The notes below the pieces were generated by a model. The model was not told the origin of the DNA, did not search any database, and saw only the letters and a list, made by a program, of their open reading frames with translations. The translations under genes and the position numbers were made by a program. A DNA stretch of 64,000 bases from Avena insularis. Its lineage: Eukaryota; Streptophyta; Magnoliopsida; Poales; Poaceae. Where the stretch lies: NCBI GenBank assembly GCA_023614405.1, contig CM042684.1, forward strand, positions 207,396,941 to 207,460,940. Direction: 5' to 3'. Shown here piece after piece: positions 32,531-43,965 of this stretch (the stretch's first letter is position 1; each line of letters opens with the position of its first letter).

Positions 32531-32796
32531 ATCAAAGAGAGTTACATATGGCTGCACTTCAACAAGCTATCCCTACACCATAAGGTGACCTCCTTCTACT
32601 TGAGGACTCATCCTACAATTCTCATCAATTGGCTACGCTTTGAGTGTTGCTTCGCTTTTGTGGTGCTCTTTGTAGGCTTCATGAAAGTTGAAGGAACATT
32701 GAAGTGTTGTCAATCCAATCTTCCCGAGGACGACTATATGGTGAACCCTAGGATCAACAAGGTCTCTCGACATCCTCTTCTTAGTGATGAGCATGA

Positions 32797-32830
32797 AGAG
32801 TCGAGGACGACTCTTTTTGAGGGGGGGAGC
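32797..32830 (+). promoter_or_regulatory. C pre-PPT hairpin and polypurine tract
   Basis: The stem AGAGTCG/CGACTCT with loop AGGA is at 32797-32814, followed by TTTTTGA and GGGGGGGAGC against the LTR at 32831. Spacing is 16 bases, as in A and B, although C has no pol. Confidence 0.8.
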
Positions 32831-33670
32831 TGATGCGGCCCGTCCTGCGGATGCTACTACATCTACAACGCCAAGTCCCCAAGATCATCCCCAAGTCAAC
32901 CAAGAAGTTGGACCAGGAGCAGCCAGCTCCAGAACCGAAGTCTTCGCCGTCATCGCCCGGAGTCTCCACTGTCATCGCCCCGGAGAGTCCGCCCGATGCC
33001 AGCCGGAATGTCCGACACTGCCGGAGTGTCTGGCCAGATCCATTCGGAGTGTCTGGCCTACCCTAGCTCCATCATGGCACGGAAAATCGGTATGCTACAT
33101 CGGACTCTACCCAGACACTACCCGGAGTGTCCGGCCACCCCGAATTGTCTGGTCCACTCAATCCGGACTATCCGGCCTAAGTGATGGGCCTGCGAGCCAA
33201 CATCTGGGCCCTTGGCCCATGTACCCCTCTATTCCACACCAAACCCTAGTTTTATGCCCAAACTACCCCTGAACTTGTGGCTGGCCTATAAATAGAGCCC
33301 CCACCCCCTCATGTACCTGAGGCATAGATGATACACTAAAGACAACCCCCTTTGTGGAATCTCTAGTTTTGCCTCATCCCCTTCTACCAAAGGGGATCGA
33401 CTATCGTCACCACCTCATTGGAGTTTGCATCGTGCCTCCATTGTTGTACAAGGCCTACGTTTCCGAGTGTGTGAGAGTAGTTTTCAATACCCTCTCCAAG
33501 GTGTTCTTCCCTCTCCGCTAGGGATCGAGGGAGCACATTGACCGATCTTTCCTTGCGAGGATTCTATCGGACCGGTGGCCACCGGTGAGAGCAATCAGCC
33601 TTGTCATCATGTGAGTTTTGCGTGTGTTCATCGTGTTCTTCGCGAGGTGTGCGTCCGCTTCCGCTACCTT
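32831..33670 (+). repeat. Element C 3' LTR, truncated (840 bp)
   Basis: It starts TGATGCGGCCCGTCC, with CCGG...TCCGG palindromes at about 32955-33175 and CCTATAAATAG near 33286. It matches the split 5' LTR up to CTTCCGCTACCTT and then switches abruptly to H, losing about the last 110 bases and the right TSD. Confidence 0.85.
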
Positions 33671-33826
33671 ACAAGGTTCTTTCCAAGATAAATGGCAATG
33701 CCTACAAGATAGATTTGCATATTGAGGAGTTTGGTGTCAGTAATTCTTTCAATGTGTCCGATTTGACACCCTATGAAGAAGAAGATATTGATGCGTCGGG
33801 ATCGACGCCTTTTGAAGGGGGGAGGA
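33671..33826 (+). pseudogene. pol: H pol: integrase C-terminal tail
   Basis: It encodes KVLSKINGNAYKIDL...NSFNVSDLTPYEEED, the C-terminal module typical of Ty3 integrase. This is clearly different from the [16 protein letters not shown] version of A/B/K, so H is another lineage. It is followed by hairpin GCGTCG/CGACGC with loop GGAT (33793-33808) and PPT GAAGGGGGGAGGA. Everything upstream is missing at the junction with C. Confidence 0.8.
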
Positions 33827-34699
33827 TGATGAGGACATCTCTACCATTCTTCCATTATTCAATGAAGATAATGATGCAAAGATTCAAGACACTAACGAAA
33901 TCAGAATTGGACCTATTACAAGAGTTAGAGCCAAGTTGTTAAAGCAACAGGTGAATTCCTTCTTAGTTGGTTCTGGAATATTATTTGGTGAGAATTTTAT
34001 ATTACCTAAATCTTTTCATCTATGTTTGATCAGGTATGAGGAAGGCCAAGGAGCCGAGGAAGAAACATTCAAGCTGCAGCAGAGGAAAGAAGAAGAGATT
34101 CTCTGCCGCCATAGGATTTTGGCCGATTCCCTGCAGCGGCAGGAGGTTGGCGCCAGGGGAGGAGAGGGAGGCATGCGCCAAAGGAAGAACCAGAAGGGGG
34201 CGGGCTGCACCTAGATGGTGCACCCCTCGCGCGTGGCCTATGTGCCGACTTGGCCGAGCCCTAAGGGGCCGGTTTGTATCTGACTCAGACCCACTTGGGT
34301 CGAGTCTTAGCTATGTGCGGCTGGCCTCCCATATAGCCAGTCGCCACCCCCTCTTTTATTCTTTAGACTTGTTTTAGACTAAAACCCTAGATTGAATTGC
34401 TACAAGCATTCATCTTGAATCCTATGATATTGTGATTGTGTTTCACTAGACAATATCAAATTGACTCTAATTAAGTGTTATCTGTCGTTCCACTTGGAAT
34501 TGGTAGATTGCAAACCGTTCGTGATCCGGGATCATGTGCGCAAGTGTGTGGTGTTGCGAATATCCATAGGGCCGAATATCTGTTGCATTGGCAACAGGGG
34601 AGAAGCCGAGAGATAGTTCGTCAGTGTCTCACAAGTTATCTCCATCAACATCGCCATCATCTACGCCGCTCACTGAGAAGATCGGGCCACCCCTTATCA
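33827..34699 (+). repeat. H 3' LTR (873 bp), same family as E
   Basis: It starts TGATGAGGACATC and ends GGGCCACCCCTTATCA. Its last ~240 bases match E's LTR end (reverse complement of 1202-1440). It encodes GPITRVRAKLLKQQVNSFLV (about 33914-33973) followed by a CAG|GTATGAG at about 34032. TGCCGC/GCGGCA inverted motifs occur near 34103-34140. Confidence 0.8.
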
Positions 34700-35136
34700 T
34701 ACGCACTAAGGAAGAAGGGTTAACAAGGTGGAGCAAGTTATACCTTTGGTATTTGTTGACGGCTTGCTACTGGTGTTGGGATGGTGTTCGGGTGTCGTGG
34801 TGTCGAGGAGCGTGGAGAGTATAGTAGATGTGGAAGCTTGTTGGTAGGAAGGCGACACGCACGCGAAACACGAAAAAACCAATACTATAAGTTAGCGAAC
34901 AAAAATGGGGGTGAAAATTTCTTGTCTGACAGGGGCGGTAATACCGCCCAAATCGGCTGGCAGTACCGGTGACTGGTAGTACCGCTGGGATCAGCCGGTA
35001 ATACCGCTCGCCGATAGTACCGTTTGTTCGGCGGTAGTACCGCTTCACGGATTCCTAGGCGCGTGGATCTCGAACTTGACCACACAATCAGCCCAAAAAT
35101 CCTCAAAACTGTGGAAATCTAACCAAAATTAGGGTT
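34700..35136 (-). other. F2 leader, distal part, with palindrome cluster
   Basis: It is the reverse complement of the B leader (about 5715-6165). CGGTAGTACCG-type palindromes at 34930-35050 match those in the shared LTR's U3 (about 42025-42290). It is cut at 34700 by the H LTR. No coding. Confidence 0.75.
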
Positions 35137-37967
35137 AGGAATGTAACATCCCAATTTCAGCAACCCTGATTAGATGTCTAGAATGCAAAAATCAAGGGGA
35201 ACAAAACCTTTTTCTTGTTCATTGGTGCAGTGGTTGCTTGTTGTTTCTGTGTGCTTGTGCTTGTGAGTGTATACCATATGATACTCCTTACCTCAACACA
35301 AGTTGACAAAAGCTACTTCCCAAAAACTGTCTTGGCTTAATTTCCATATTCTCAAATGTTCTGGCATTTCAAAACCTGAGCCAAGAAGCCTTTGCAAACC
35401 AACTATTTTAGTAGTGTCTGTTTCCCTAAACTATGGAGGGCAACCCATTATAATCTCCTTATGTTTTCCAGACAGAACCTTCAACTACTCTTACCTTGAG
35501 GATTTCCAAAATCTTGTATAAAACTTTTGAATTCTACTCTTGGTAGGGATACCAAGAATTCTTACCTTATTCAAACTCCAACCTTTCAAAATTGCCCATC
35601 CTTACCTCAAGCTAAGCTTGGTGGTAACTCTAGTAGTAGTTGATTTGTTTGTAAGATGAGTTGCCTTGATCTGCTGTTTGACTTGATTGCTTAGAAGTAG
35701 TATGAGCTACTCTAGGAGCTCATCACTAGGATCAAGATGTTTCCAAATCATCACACCCTAAGCAAGAATACAAAGCTGGATCTGATCTCTAACTCCTAGA
35801 TGATCATCTAAAACCCTTAACCAGACCAATTCTACAGTGATCCATTCTACAAGATTCCAAGTCAATGAAGACCCATATCAAGAATGGATCCTTTCTACTC
35901 AATCTACACTTCAACATCATCCACTTGATGATGCTTGGGTACCTTGCAACCCATGAAAAACATCCCCTCTCATGCTCTAGTCAAAAACCCTAAATCTGCC
36001 AAATTTGGCTAAGTCTGGAAACTGTTTCCAACATCACCTTTTTGAATGTCTCCCATTCTCAACCCTTGTGCATTTTTGAAAATGCATATGAACCATATTG
36101 TTAACCATCCTAAGGACCACCAAGGCCCACTCTTTCCCTTGGTTAGACCATCCTCCAACCTACTTGTTCTTGATGGTTTTGTAGGCAAGAAAATAACTAT
36201 TCCTGCAAATACTAGTCATCATGCCTACTTGGATAGAAGCTCACACCATCATCCAACATTCTCTGTACCAACTCTTTGCATGGTTGTGTTCCAATCCTAT
36301 AGGTATATCAACATCTACTTCACTTGTTCCAAGTGGATCCTTGTGCTTCTTAAACCAACATGGTTTATAAGGCATCATGACTCATCTGGTATGGTAGCCT
36401 TATTTTCAACAAAGTTTGCCATCACTTCTAGACCACCTCAAATGTAACCAATCCAAAATCCTTCTTCCATGATCATCTATATGACTTGGTATATCTATCC
36501 ATCCATCCCTTGCATCAAGGTGAGCTCTGAGCTCCAAGATCCAACAAGGTTTTGGTGGTATAAAAATAGCATCACCCTACATCCTCAATTCCTTGTTTTT
36601 CCATCAAATTCAAGTTGGAATTCCAATCTCCAAGGTTGAAAATGCTTGCTACACCTTGTCTACATCATATAACTTGATCACCAAGATCTATCAAATATTA
36701 TCCATAATTATTATGGCTCTAAATCTATTTAATCTCTTTAATAGACCAAATATCCAAAACTTCTTCCATAAAGGAAAGTTTGGTTTTTACCAAAACACTT
36801 CCCCATCTTTTGGCTCATTTTATATCCATGCTTCATACTCTACCTTCCCAACTCAAAAATAAATATTTTTGAGATCCTTTATTAATTCTTTTTGCCTTTT
36901 TCTCAAATGGCAGAAATGGAATAATAATTGTTTTAAATACTTTTATTGCCAAATAAATCTTGGGAAAATTCCTCGAAGTGTGTATTCACATTTGGGGCCA
37001 TCTCACATCAAAACTCCATCTGTCCAATGTAAATTTATCAAATGATCTTCTAGAAACTACTTCTGTACTTTTTGAATAGATGATTTTAAGTGGACTTAAA
37101 ATCCTTAGAAAAATCACAAATAATTCCTAGGGAGGTCCCTTAACCTCATCTATCTCCCAGTACCATTTCCTCATCTGGTCCAATGCAACTTTTGCGACTT
37201 TCTTCATAGCCATCTATTTGATCAAAATCACCAAGGAGACAAATCCTCGAATCAAAAACCCACCCAAACCTATACCTTTTGGTCAAACAAACTTGCACAA
37301 CACACATCTTCACCCTCTGGTAGAAATGCACTGTAGCAACCCTCTTCCCCTTGTCTTTAGTGCTTGGAGCTAATTTGAGGGTGAGAGGGTGTGATAATTA
37401 CAATTGGTGGGCAATGTAGTTGCAGCAGGCTAACTACCCCTCTCAGCACGACCAGATCCCCCTCTTACCCCTCTCCACCTCTCCTTTAGACCAATCACCA
37501 GCCAGTTCTACCCTGTCCAAAATGGACATTTCCCCTTCTTAAGCTCTCACCTTGGTATAAGTGGGCTAGAGGCCCTCCCAGCATGCCCTGCCCCTCCATT
37601 TGCTTCCCCTCCTCTCCACTCAGCTCCCCAGAGCCCCTCTCCTCCCCCTTGCTCTGTTCTGCTCAAGAGAAGGAGAGCGAAGCACTTCGGCCTCCTCCAT
37701 GGATTTGAGCTAAGCTCCCTCCCCTCCACTCCACTTTCTCTACATGTCATCCTCCGGTGTCCTCCTACCTCCCTGACCCTCCCCCTGTCTTTGTTTTGCT
37801 CAGGACCCCCTCTAATAGCGTCGCTGTTGAACACCGACGCCCTCTAGTTCGGGCGTCCTCGCACGAGCCCCGCATCGGCGTCAAACCACCTCGTGCCGCC
37901 CCTCCCCAGGCTCGTCGTCAACCACCGTGTCACCTCCGCGCCTCCCCTATCATCAGCACGGCCGCAG

Positions 37968-38333
37968 GTGAGATCCTCGAGCTCCTCTGGTGCTCACTAG
38001 GGTTCCGTCCCCGGCGCTCTGCCGCTGCGAGGACGACACCGGCAGGCCGTTCATCGCCACTTGATCCAACGGCTGAGATCCAGCGATACCCCTTCACTTG
38101 CCACCACCTATGACCAGCGGGCCCCGCCCAGCGGGATTCGAACTTGCCTCCCGATGGTGAGATCCTCGAGCTCCTCTACTGCTCCCTAGGGTTCCGTCCC
38201 CAACGTTCTGTCGCTGCGAGGACGACGCCGACGGGCCGTTCATCGCCACTTGAGCCAACGACCGAGATCCGGTGATACCCCTTTGCTTGCCACCGCCTCT
38301 GACCAGCGGGCCCCGCCCAGCGGGATTCGAACC
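37968..38333. repeat. 189-bp tandem duplication inside G
   Basis: Copy 1 is 37968-38156 and copy 2 starts at 38157 and runs to about 38333. Both run from GTGAGATCCTCGAGCTCCTC to GCCCAGCGGGATTCGAAC, with roughly 10% differences. The block is GC-rich and CpG-rich, unlike the rest of G. Confidence 0.85.
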
Positions 38334-40672
38334 CTGCGCGCTGCGTCGCCCTCCGTGGGCCGCTTCTCCGTAGTGCGGCCCATCTCCGCTCGAATTCAGC
38401 CCAGCCGCCCCAGTCCTCCTTTTCCATTTATTTAAATTACTCCAAGATCTGAAACTAGCTGTTTGGTTTAAATAGAAATAAAATTGGAAAATGCCCCCAA
38501 ATGCCTAGATCCAAATTTCCTAATATTTATAAAGGTTTTCTTAAACATGCAGTACCTCTGTGGTACCTAAAAGAATTTTTGTTCTTCTCTAATAATTAAA
38601 ATACCACCTGATGTCCTTTTCACTAAATAAATCTTTTAGAGAGTTTGATAAGCCCAAATTGGGTAAATCCAATTGTATCTGGTAGGTGTTGCATATACCT
38701 AACTCATGGAATTGGTCCCATGCCAAATGGAGCTCTGATCCACCTTTAGAAAAAATAACAAAATCACCTTACCTTGCCTCTAGAAAATTCCCTGGACCAA
38801 GCTATAACCTGTTTTGACCTAATTCCAACTCCTGGAACACATTAAGGCACACATCTATCAAAACCCAGGAGCTCATAATTTTCTAAGCCCCAGCTGATTT
38901 ATTGTGAATTAATCTGTTCTAGGCTTAGCTATTTCACTAATAAAATCACTAAAGTAGCTCTGCAACTCCAAAAAGGTTAACTCCAATTTCTACAGAAAGG
39001 TACTCTAAATACCTAAAATGTGCCCGTGCAATCAACTCCAAAGAATCTGTAGAATTAATCTAGTGAAAAAGACAAAATAGCTACAGAACTGCCTATGGGA
39101 TTTTCTCAGGGGCATCCTGGTAATTATCTTGACATGATTCCAACTCTCAGTGAACAAGTACATCAAACTCTACCTGACAATCTAGGGAAATAATTTTCAG
39201 AGCTCCAGAACATTTCTGGTGAATTATTTCCTAAAACTAGAGCCTTTAGCACTAGAAAATGCATAGGAAATCAAAGAAAAGTGATAAAATAGTGAAACCA
39301 CTTTTGTTGGTTTCATTTTATCAACACCTATATGTTGGTATCATTTTTACTCTATGGTATCCTATAGAATAGGTCCTTGATCCAAAACCCATCTCTTAGG
39401 TAGTTTCTAGACTATAAATCCTAAGGGATTTTCTTCCATATTTCCAAGACAAGGCCAATCCCATTAATCCATTCTCCCTAAGACCTACTGATCTGTAAAC
39501 TTGTATGGTTCATTGTTTTCTGTATGTATTGGTGCTCGTATGCCTTGTGTTGATTGTGGCTTGGTTTGCTTGCATGTGCTGTCGGGACGACGATAGTTGC
39601 GATGAAATCGGAGAGCAGAAGAAGTGGTATTTATTATTGGTATTGGTATTCTGGGTTATCTAAAGAAGAAGTCCAGGGACATTTATGCCATATTTCTGAT
39701 CATCAGGCAAGCCACCTTCTTGCTCATAAGCCTTGTCCTACTGTTTCACTTATGCATTTTTATCTTCGGTTTATTCAAACTTCATTGTTTTACTATATGT
39801 TGATGTATATATGGTAGTGGTTTGGCTCCTCCGAACTATTACACTTCTGTACTATTAAGTACAACCCCCTTGGTGACACCTACTTGTCCCCAGTAGAATA
39901 GATGGTGTATCGTACCCTACCCCTCTTGGAGACCCTGTTTCAGCCAAAGCAAAGTTAGAGGATGGGAAGACCCCGGAAAAAGTTTTACCAAATGTTTTAT
40001 GATAAAACCTTGGTGAGGTGGGACCTCCCAAGAGTTATTGAGAAGAAAAAGGGTTTTGTTTTACAAAATGTTGAAGGAAAGCTGGAGGAAAAAGATTTAC
40101 GAAAACGCACCCGGTTCTTTGTAGTTTAGCTATAACAACTTAACCCTGTGCAACCACATTACTCTGGAATGTGACAGAGCTGGATTTGATATTTGTTTAT
40201 TCTGGTATGAGCTGCCTTGTAACTACTACAGGGGATCGGGGATCCCTAGAGGGTGGGCCTTCTCCGATAAAGGTCCATGTGGGACATCGACCTAGAGAAG
40301 GATTGAAGGGTCTGTTGGCCTCCACGCGTTACTATGAGCCCCTCATTGAAAGCACACACTCGAGAAGTGGAAAAAGCGCTCCGGTTGGTCCTTGGTACCC
40401 GACGTCCTGGTTTTGAGGGGATTAACACTCATAGGGTAGGCACTTATATTGGAGTGGGAATCCGGAGAGTCTTGATCGGTTACTCGACCCATGATCGGTG
40501 AAGATCAGGGTAGTGTACCCGGATGGTGTGGGTAAAGTGTACAACCTCTGCATAGTGTAAATCTATTCGAATAGCCGTGTCCGTGGTTAAGGACGGGTTG
40601 GACAAACTTCTGTAGAGTGGTGCTGGTTTTGTTTTCAAAAAGGATTTCGAAAAAGAAATGGCTTTTGAAATG

Positions 40673-40765
40673 TTTTGACCATGGGATGGTCGTAAAGGAG
40701 AAAGGTTTTGACCATGGGATGGTCGGAAGGAGGAGAAAGGAGTTTGGTCATGGGACGACCTGAAG
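40673..40765. repeat. Short hairpin-bearing tandem repeats in G
   Basis: Two 33-35 bp units (40673-40705, 40706-40740), each with the inverted repeat GACCAT-GGG-ATGGTC, are followed by a degenerate third (GGTCATGGGACGACC). Confidence 0.75.
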
Positions 40766-41307
40766 ACGGGAACAAATGGGTGATCTAGTCCTAATGTTTT
40801 CCAAAACTTTTCAAAAAGGTTTCCAAAATGTTTTACAAAAGTTTTCAACAAAGATATGTAGATGCTATTTCTACAAGAGAAACTAATTGAGAAAAGAACC
40901 TCTCCTATAGACCTCCTCCTACCATAGCCATAATGCATATCCTCTTGTTATTATTGTTATCTTAAGGTGGTTGGAGAGTACATTCAAAGTACTCACTAGC
41001 ATTGTCCCTGCCTATTAACTTGGTTAGATATCAAGAAGAGGTGAAGTGGACGACTATGCGAGCTAGGACGTTCTCCCAGTCAGTTGCCTGTAGGTTAAGG
41101 CATGGATTAGGCTCTACGCTTGATGAAGTTCTGCTGATGATTATTGATGTATCCATAACGACATTTAGGTAAGTCTTGGAAATTCGGTATGTCTCGGATG
41201 TTGTAATGATGCTTGTCGGTTATGTGCCACGACTAACTCATCATGGGATCGTGGTTGTATGCATAACAGGGATTCTCGGAGGATTAATCCGGTGGCCCCA
41301 CAAGGAA

Positions 41308-41497
41308 TACACCAAGAAGGTAGATTGATACCCCAAGCCACAAATCTATGGAACAAAACCACAAAAACTCACCAAATCAAGAGATCGATCCGAAGGCAAT
41401 ATTGGGGCTCTTCTTTTTGGAGAATTTTCGAAATTATGGTCGATAGAAGAAAAATTTGTGGGGGAATTCGTGAGCAACGAAGATCTTGATACCAATA
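41308..41497 (-). other. F2 leader, proximal part, and primer binding site
   Basis: It is the reverse complement of the start of the B/A leader. The PBS reads TGGTATCAAGATC on the minus strand (about 41482-41494), one base different from A, and abuts the shared LTR. No coding. Confidence 0.75.
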
Positions 41498-42520
41498 TGT
41501 TAAGGGCAAACCTCGTGGGTGGCCCGATCTTTCATGATTCTCGTTCGAATCGAGGTTGGAGTGCGGGGGAAGGTGAGGCGGATGAACACGACGAACACAC
41601 GCATGAAGAACATGATGAACACACACACGCAAAACCATGATACACACCAATAGCTCACGCCGGCGGTGACCGGTCCGGCGCAATCCCTAGGATCAGCGTC
41701 GGGCGGAGGACTCTCTCTCGAACCGGCATGGTGAGTAGCGAGACTTGGTGAGATCTTGACGTCTAGGCAAAGGGACTCCGATGCCTAGGCCTTGTACAAC
41801 ACAGAGGCACGATGCAAACTCCAACAATGTTTGGAATATTTGGTGCTCCTTTGTCAAGGAGCATGAGGCAAGAATTAGATAGATCCACAAGGGGTTTCCA
41901 CTAATTCGAAATATCATGCCTAAGGTTTACAATAGAGGTGGGGGACTATATATAGGCCAGCGACAAAGTCAGGGGTACTTGAGGCAACTAAAATATCAAA
42001 AGGGGTGCGTTACAAGGCCAAAGGGGTAGTATCGCCTGATGACCGGTAGTACCGGTCAGTCGCAGTAGTATCGCCTGCAGATACCGTTGCGGCCAGAGGC
42101 TTTGGCGGGGTCTTCAAGCATGGGAAGTAGTACCATTCGATGAATGCGGTAGTACCGGTTAAAGGCAGTGGTACTGCTCGCAGGTACCGGGTAGGTCTGG
42201 GGCTGCTGGCGGAAGCTCTCTGTCCGGGGCGGTAGTGCCAAGTGCTCTAGGCGGTAGTACCGCTACTTGGGGCCGGTAGTATCGCTTGCTCCTAGCAGCT
42301 GCTGGCTACTGTCTCGCTCCACAAGCTCATGTCTTCGTACCTGATGATGCATAGTGTTGGGGCATGAAGTAGCAAGCCATCCAGGGGTGTATCAAAGTCA
42401 CATGAGTATAGGAGCGAATTCACCTTAGCTTTGAGGAACATGGCTCAAGCGCGAGTCATCGGTCCACTTGGGGGACTTGGTGGTGTAGATGTAGAGGCAT
42501 CCATAGGACGGGCTGCTTCA
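41498..42520 (-). repeat. LTR shared by F2 (as 5' LTR) and F (as 3' LTR)
   Basis: On the minus strand it starts TGAAGCAGCCCGTCC (variant of TGATGCAGCC) and ends CCCTTAACA. The U5 end is followed by a PBS and leader, while the U3 end is preceded by a PPT and integrase. A CTATATATAG box lies near 41946 and CGGTAGTACCG palindromes at about 42025-42290. Confidence 0.88.
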
Positions 42521-43063
42521 ACTCCCCCCTTTGGGTAAGAGTCGTCCTCGACTCTTCATGGTTACCATCTTGAACATCTCCATGGTAGGGTGAAAGGTCC
42601 TTGACATTGAATTTGTTGCTTGCAAGGTACTTGGAGGTTGGGATGTCGATGACGTAGGCATTGTTGTTGATTCTCTTGAGGACCTTGAAGGGGCCATCTC
42701 CTCTTGGTTTGAGCTTGGAATCTTGTTCCTTGGGAAAGCGGTCCTTGCTCAAGTGTATCCACACAAGGTCACCTTCTTCAAATATCATCTCGTTCTTATC
42801 CGTGTTTAACCTTGAAGCTTGGCGAAGTACTTGTTGTTCTATAGTAGATCTAGTTTCTTCATGGAGCTTCTTCATAGCTTGTGCACGCTTGTCGACATCC
42901 ATGTTGGTGCGCTCATGAAGTGTTAGTGGTAGTATGTCGAGTGCGGTGAGGGGCTCGAACCCATAGACAATCATGAATGGAATCATCTTGGTTGTTGAGT
43001 GCTTGGCTCGGTTGTAAGCAAACTCGATGTAGGGAATACAGTCCTGACAATCCGTGAGGTTTT
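42521..43063 (-). pseudogene. pol: F pol: integrase C-terminal part
   Basis: The 176-aa frame carries the end of the core domain ([12 protein letters not shown]), [20 protein letters not shown], the [17 protein letters not shown] module and [16 protein letters not shown], where the usual SQGGS stop is changed by PPT mutations. The hairpin AGAGTCG/CGACTCT is at 42538-42555. It is joined to 51622-52158 once K is removed. TSD GTTTT is at 43059-43063. Confidence 0.85.
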
Positions 43064-43965
43064 TGTTGAGGGCAAACCTCTAGGGTGGCCCGATCTTTCG
43101 AAGAACACACACACAAAACCAAAATACACACCAATAGCTCACGTCGGCGGTGACCGGTCCGGCGCAATCCCTAGGATCGGCGTCGGGCGGAGGACTCTCT
43201 CTCAAACCGGCACGGCAAAATGGGGGACTCGGTGAGATCTTGACGTCTAGGCAAAGGGACACCGATGCTTAGGCCTTGTACAACGCGGAGGCACGATGCA
43301 AACTCCAACGAGGTTTGGGGATATTGGTGCTCCTTAGTCAAGGAGCATGAGGCAAGAATTAGATAGATCCACAAAGGGGTTTCCACTAATTCCAATATCA
43401 TGCCTAGGGTTTACAATGGAGGTGGGGGACTATATATAGGCCAGCCACTTAAACAGGGGTACTTTAGGAATAAAAGACAAGTTACATGCGGACTAAGGGT
43501 TACATGGGCATGAGCCCAAAGGCCTTTCATGCTGGCGGCAGTCGGACAGAGACTCGGTGTGGTGGACCAAGACTCAGTCAGTCTCGGACTGGCCTCGGAG
43601 GGGCCATCAGTTGTCCCAGGGCCGGTTACAGGCGGGCTGAGGTGGGGCCGGAGACTCCGGTGTCTTCAGGCCGGAGACTCTGGTGGACCGGAGACTCCGG
43701 TCTGAGCAGCTCCAGCGGCTCCTGCTTCATGCTCTGCTCCTTGTTCTCCATCCTTGGGTGCTTGGTGGTGTGTCGAGCTTCGTACCTGATGATGCATAGG
43801 GTAGTTGCCTGAAGTAGCATACCATCCAAGGAGGTATCAAATTGGCACGAGGAGAGGAGCGAGTTCACCTTAGCTTGTAGGAGTTTGGCTCGGGCACGAG
43901 TCATGGGTCCACTTGGGGGACTTGTTGGTGTAGATGTAGGAGCGTCCGTAGGACGGGCCGCATCA
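43064..43965 (-). repeat. Element K 3' LTR (902 bp)
   Basis: Minus-strand TGATGCGGCCCGTCC...CCCTCAACA. It is about 117 bases shorter than the 5' LTR; the main loss is in U5 near 43097, with smaller losses in the U3 palindromes (about 43545-43705). A TATA box CTATATATAG lies near 43430. Confidence 0.9.

Larger units (their letters stand above)
23920..33670 (+). mobile_element. Element C: pol-less (non-autonomous) LTR retrotransposon
   Basis: C has a 5' LTR (23920-27935, split by two insertions), a PBS, a leader, unfamiliar ORFs (29357-32530), a hairpin-PPT and a 3' LTR (32831-33670, truncated by H). Its termini imitate those of the A/B lineage: TGATGC[A/G]GCCCGTCC LTR start, HEESRTTL coding tail and PPT GGGGGGGAGC. 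No protease, RT or integrase motif occurs in about 4.9 kb of interior, so it would need helper enzymes, plausibly from A/B-type elements. It is inserted in I's integrase (left flank GAGGCCTCC). Confidence 0.85.
35142..41302. mobile_element. Element G: 6161-bp TG...CA insertion, candidate giant solo LTR
   Basis: It begins TGTAACATCCCAATTTC and ends GGTGGCCCCACA, flanked by a perfect five-base TSD AGGAA (35137-35141 and 41303-41307) in F2's leader. I find no second copy of either end inside, no PBS or PPT next to internal ends, and no retroelement protein, so one very long LTR is the simplest reading. Inside, an AT-rich part (35150-37330) precedes a GC-rich block (37550-38410) with TATA-like GGTATAAGTGGG at about 37553 and a 189-bp tandem duplication, followed by another AT-rich part. 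Large-LTR non-autonomous elements of the Sukkula type are a possible relative, unverified. Confidence 0.65.

Noticed and set aside
36046..36447. 133-aa frame in G as a possible host gene
   Set aside because: Low-quality composition, no domain, no splice signals noticed, and it lies inside a TG...CA insertion with TSDs.
38130..38420. GATTCGAAC blocks resembling a tRNA T-arm / Pol III B box on the minus strand
   Set aside because: GGTTCGAATCC fits a B box, but no A box or cloverleaf arms are found at the right distance on the minus strand. The motif lies inside a duplicated GC-rich block, so it is probably chance.
22838..43063. Idea that I and F are two ends of one element split by C and H
   Set aside because: Each has its own 3' LTR and hairpin. 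F's integrase is complete after removing K, and I's LTR is chimeric while F's is not.
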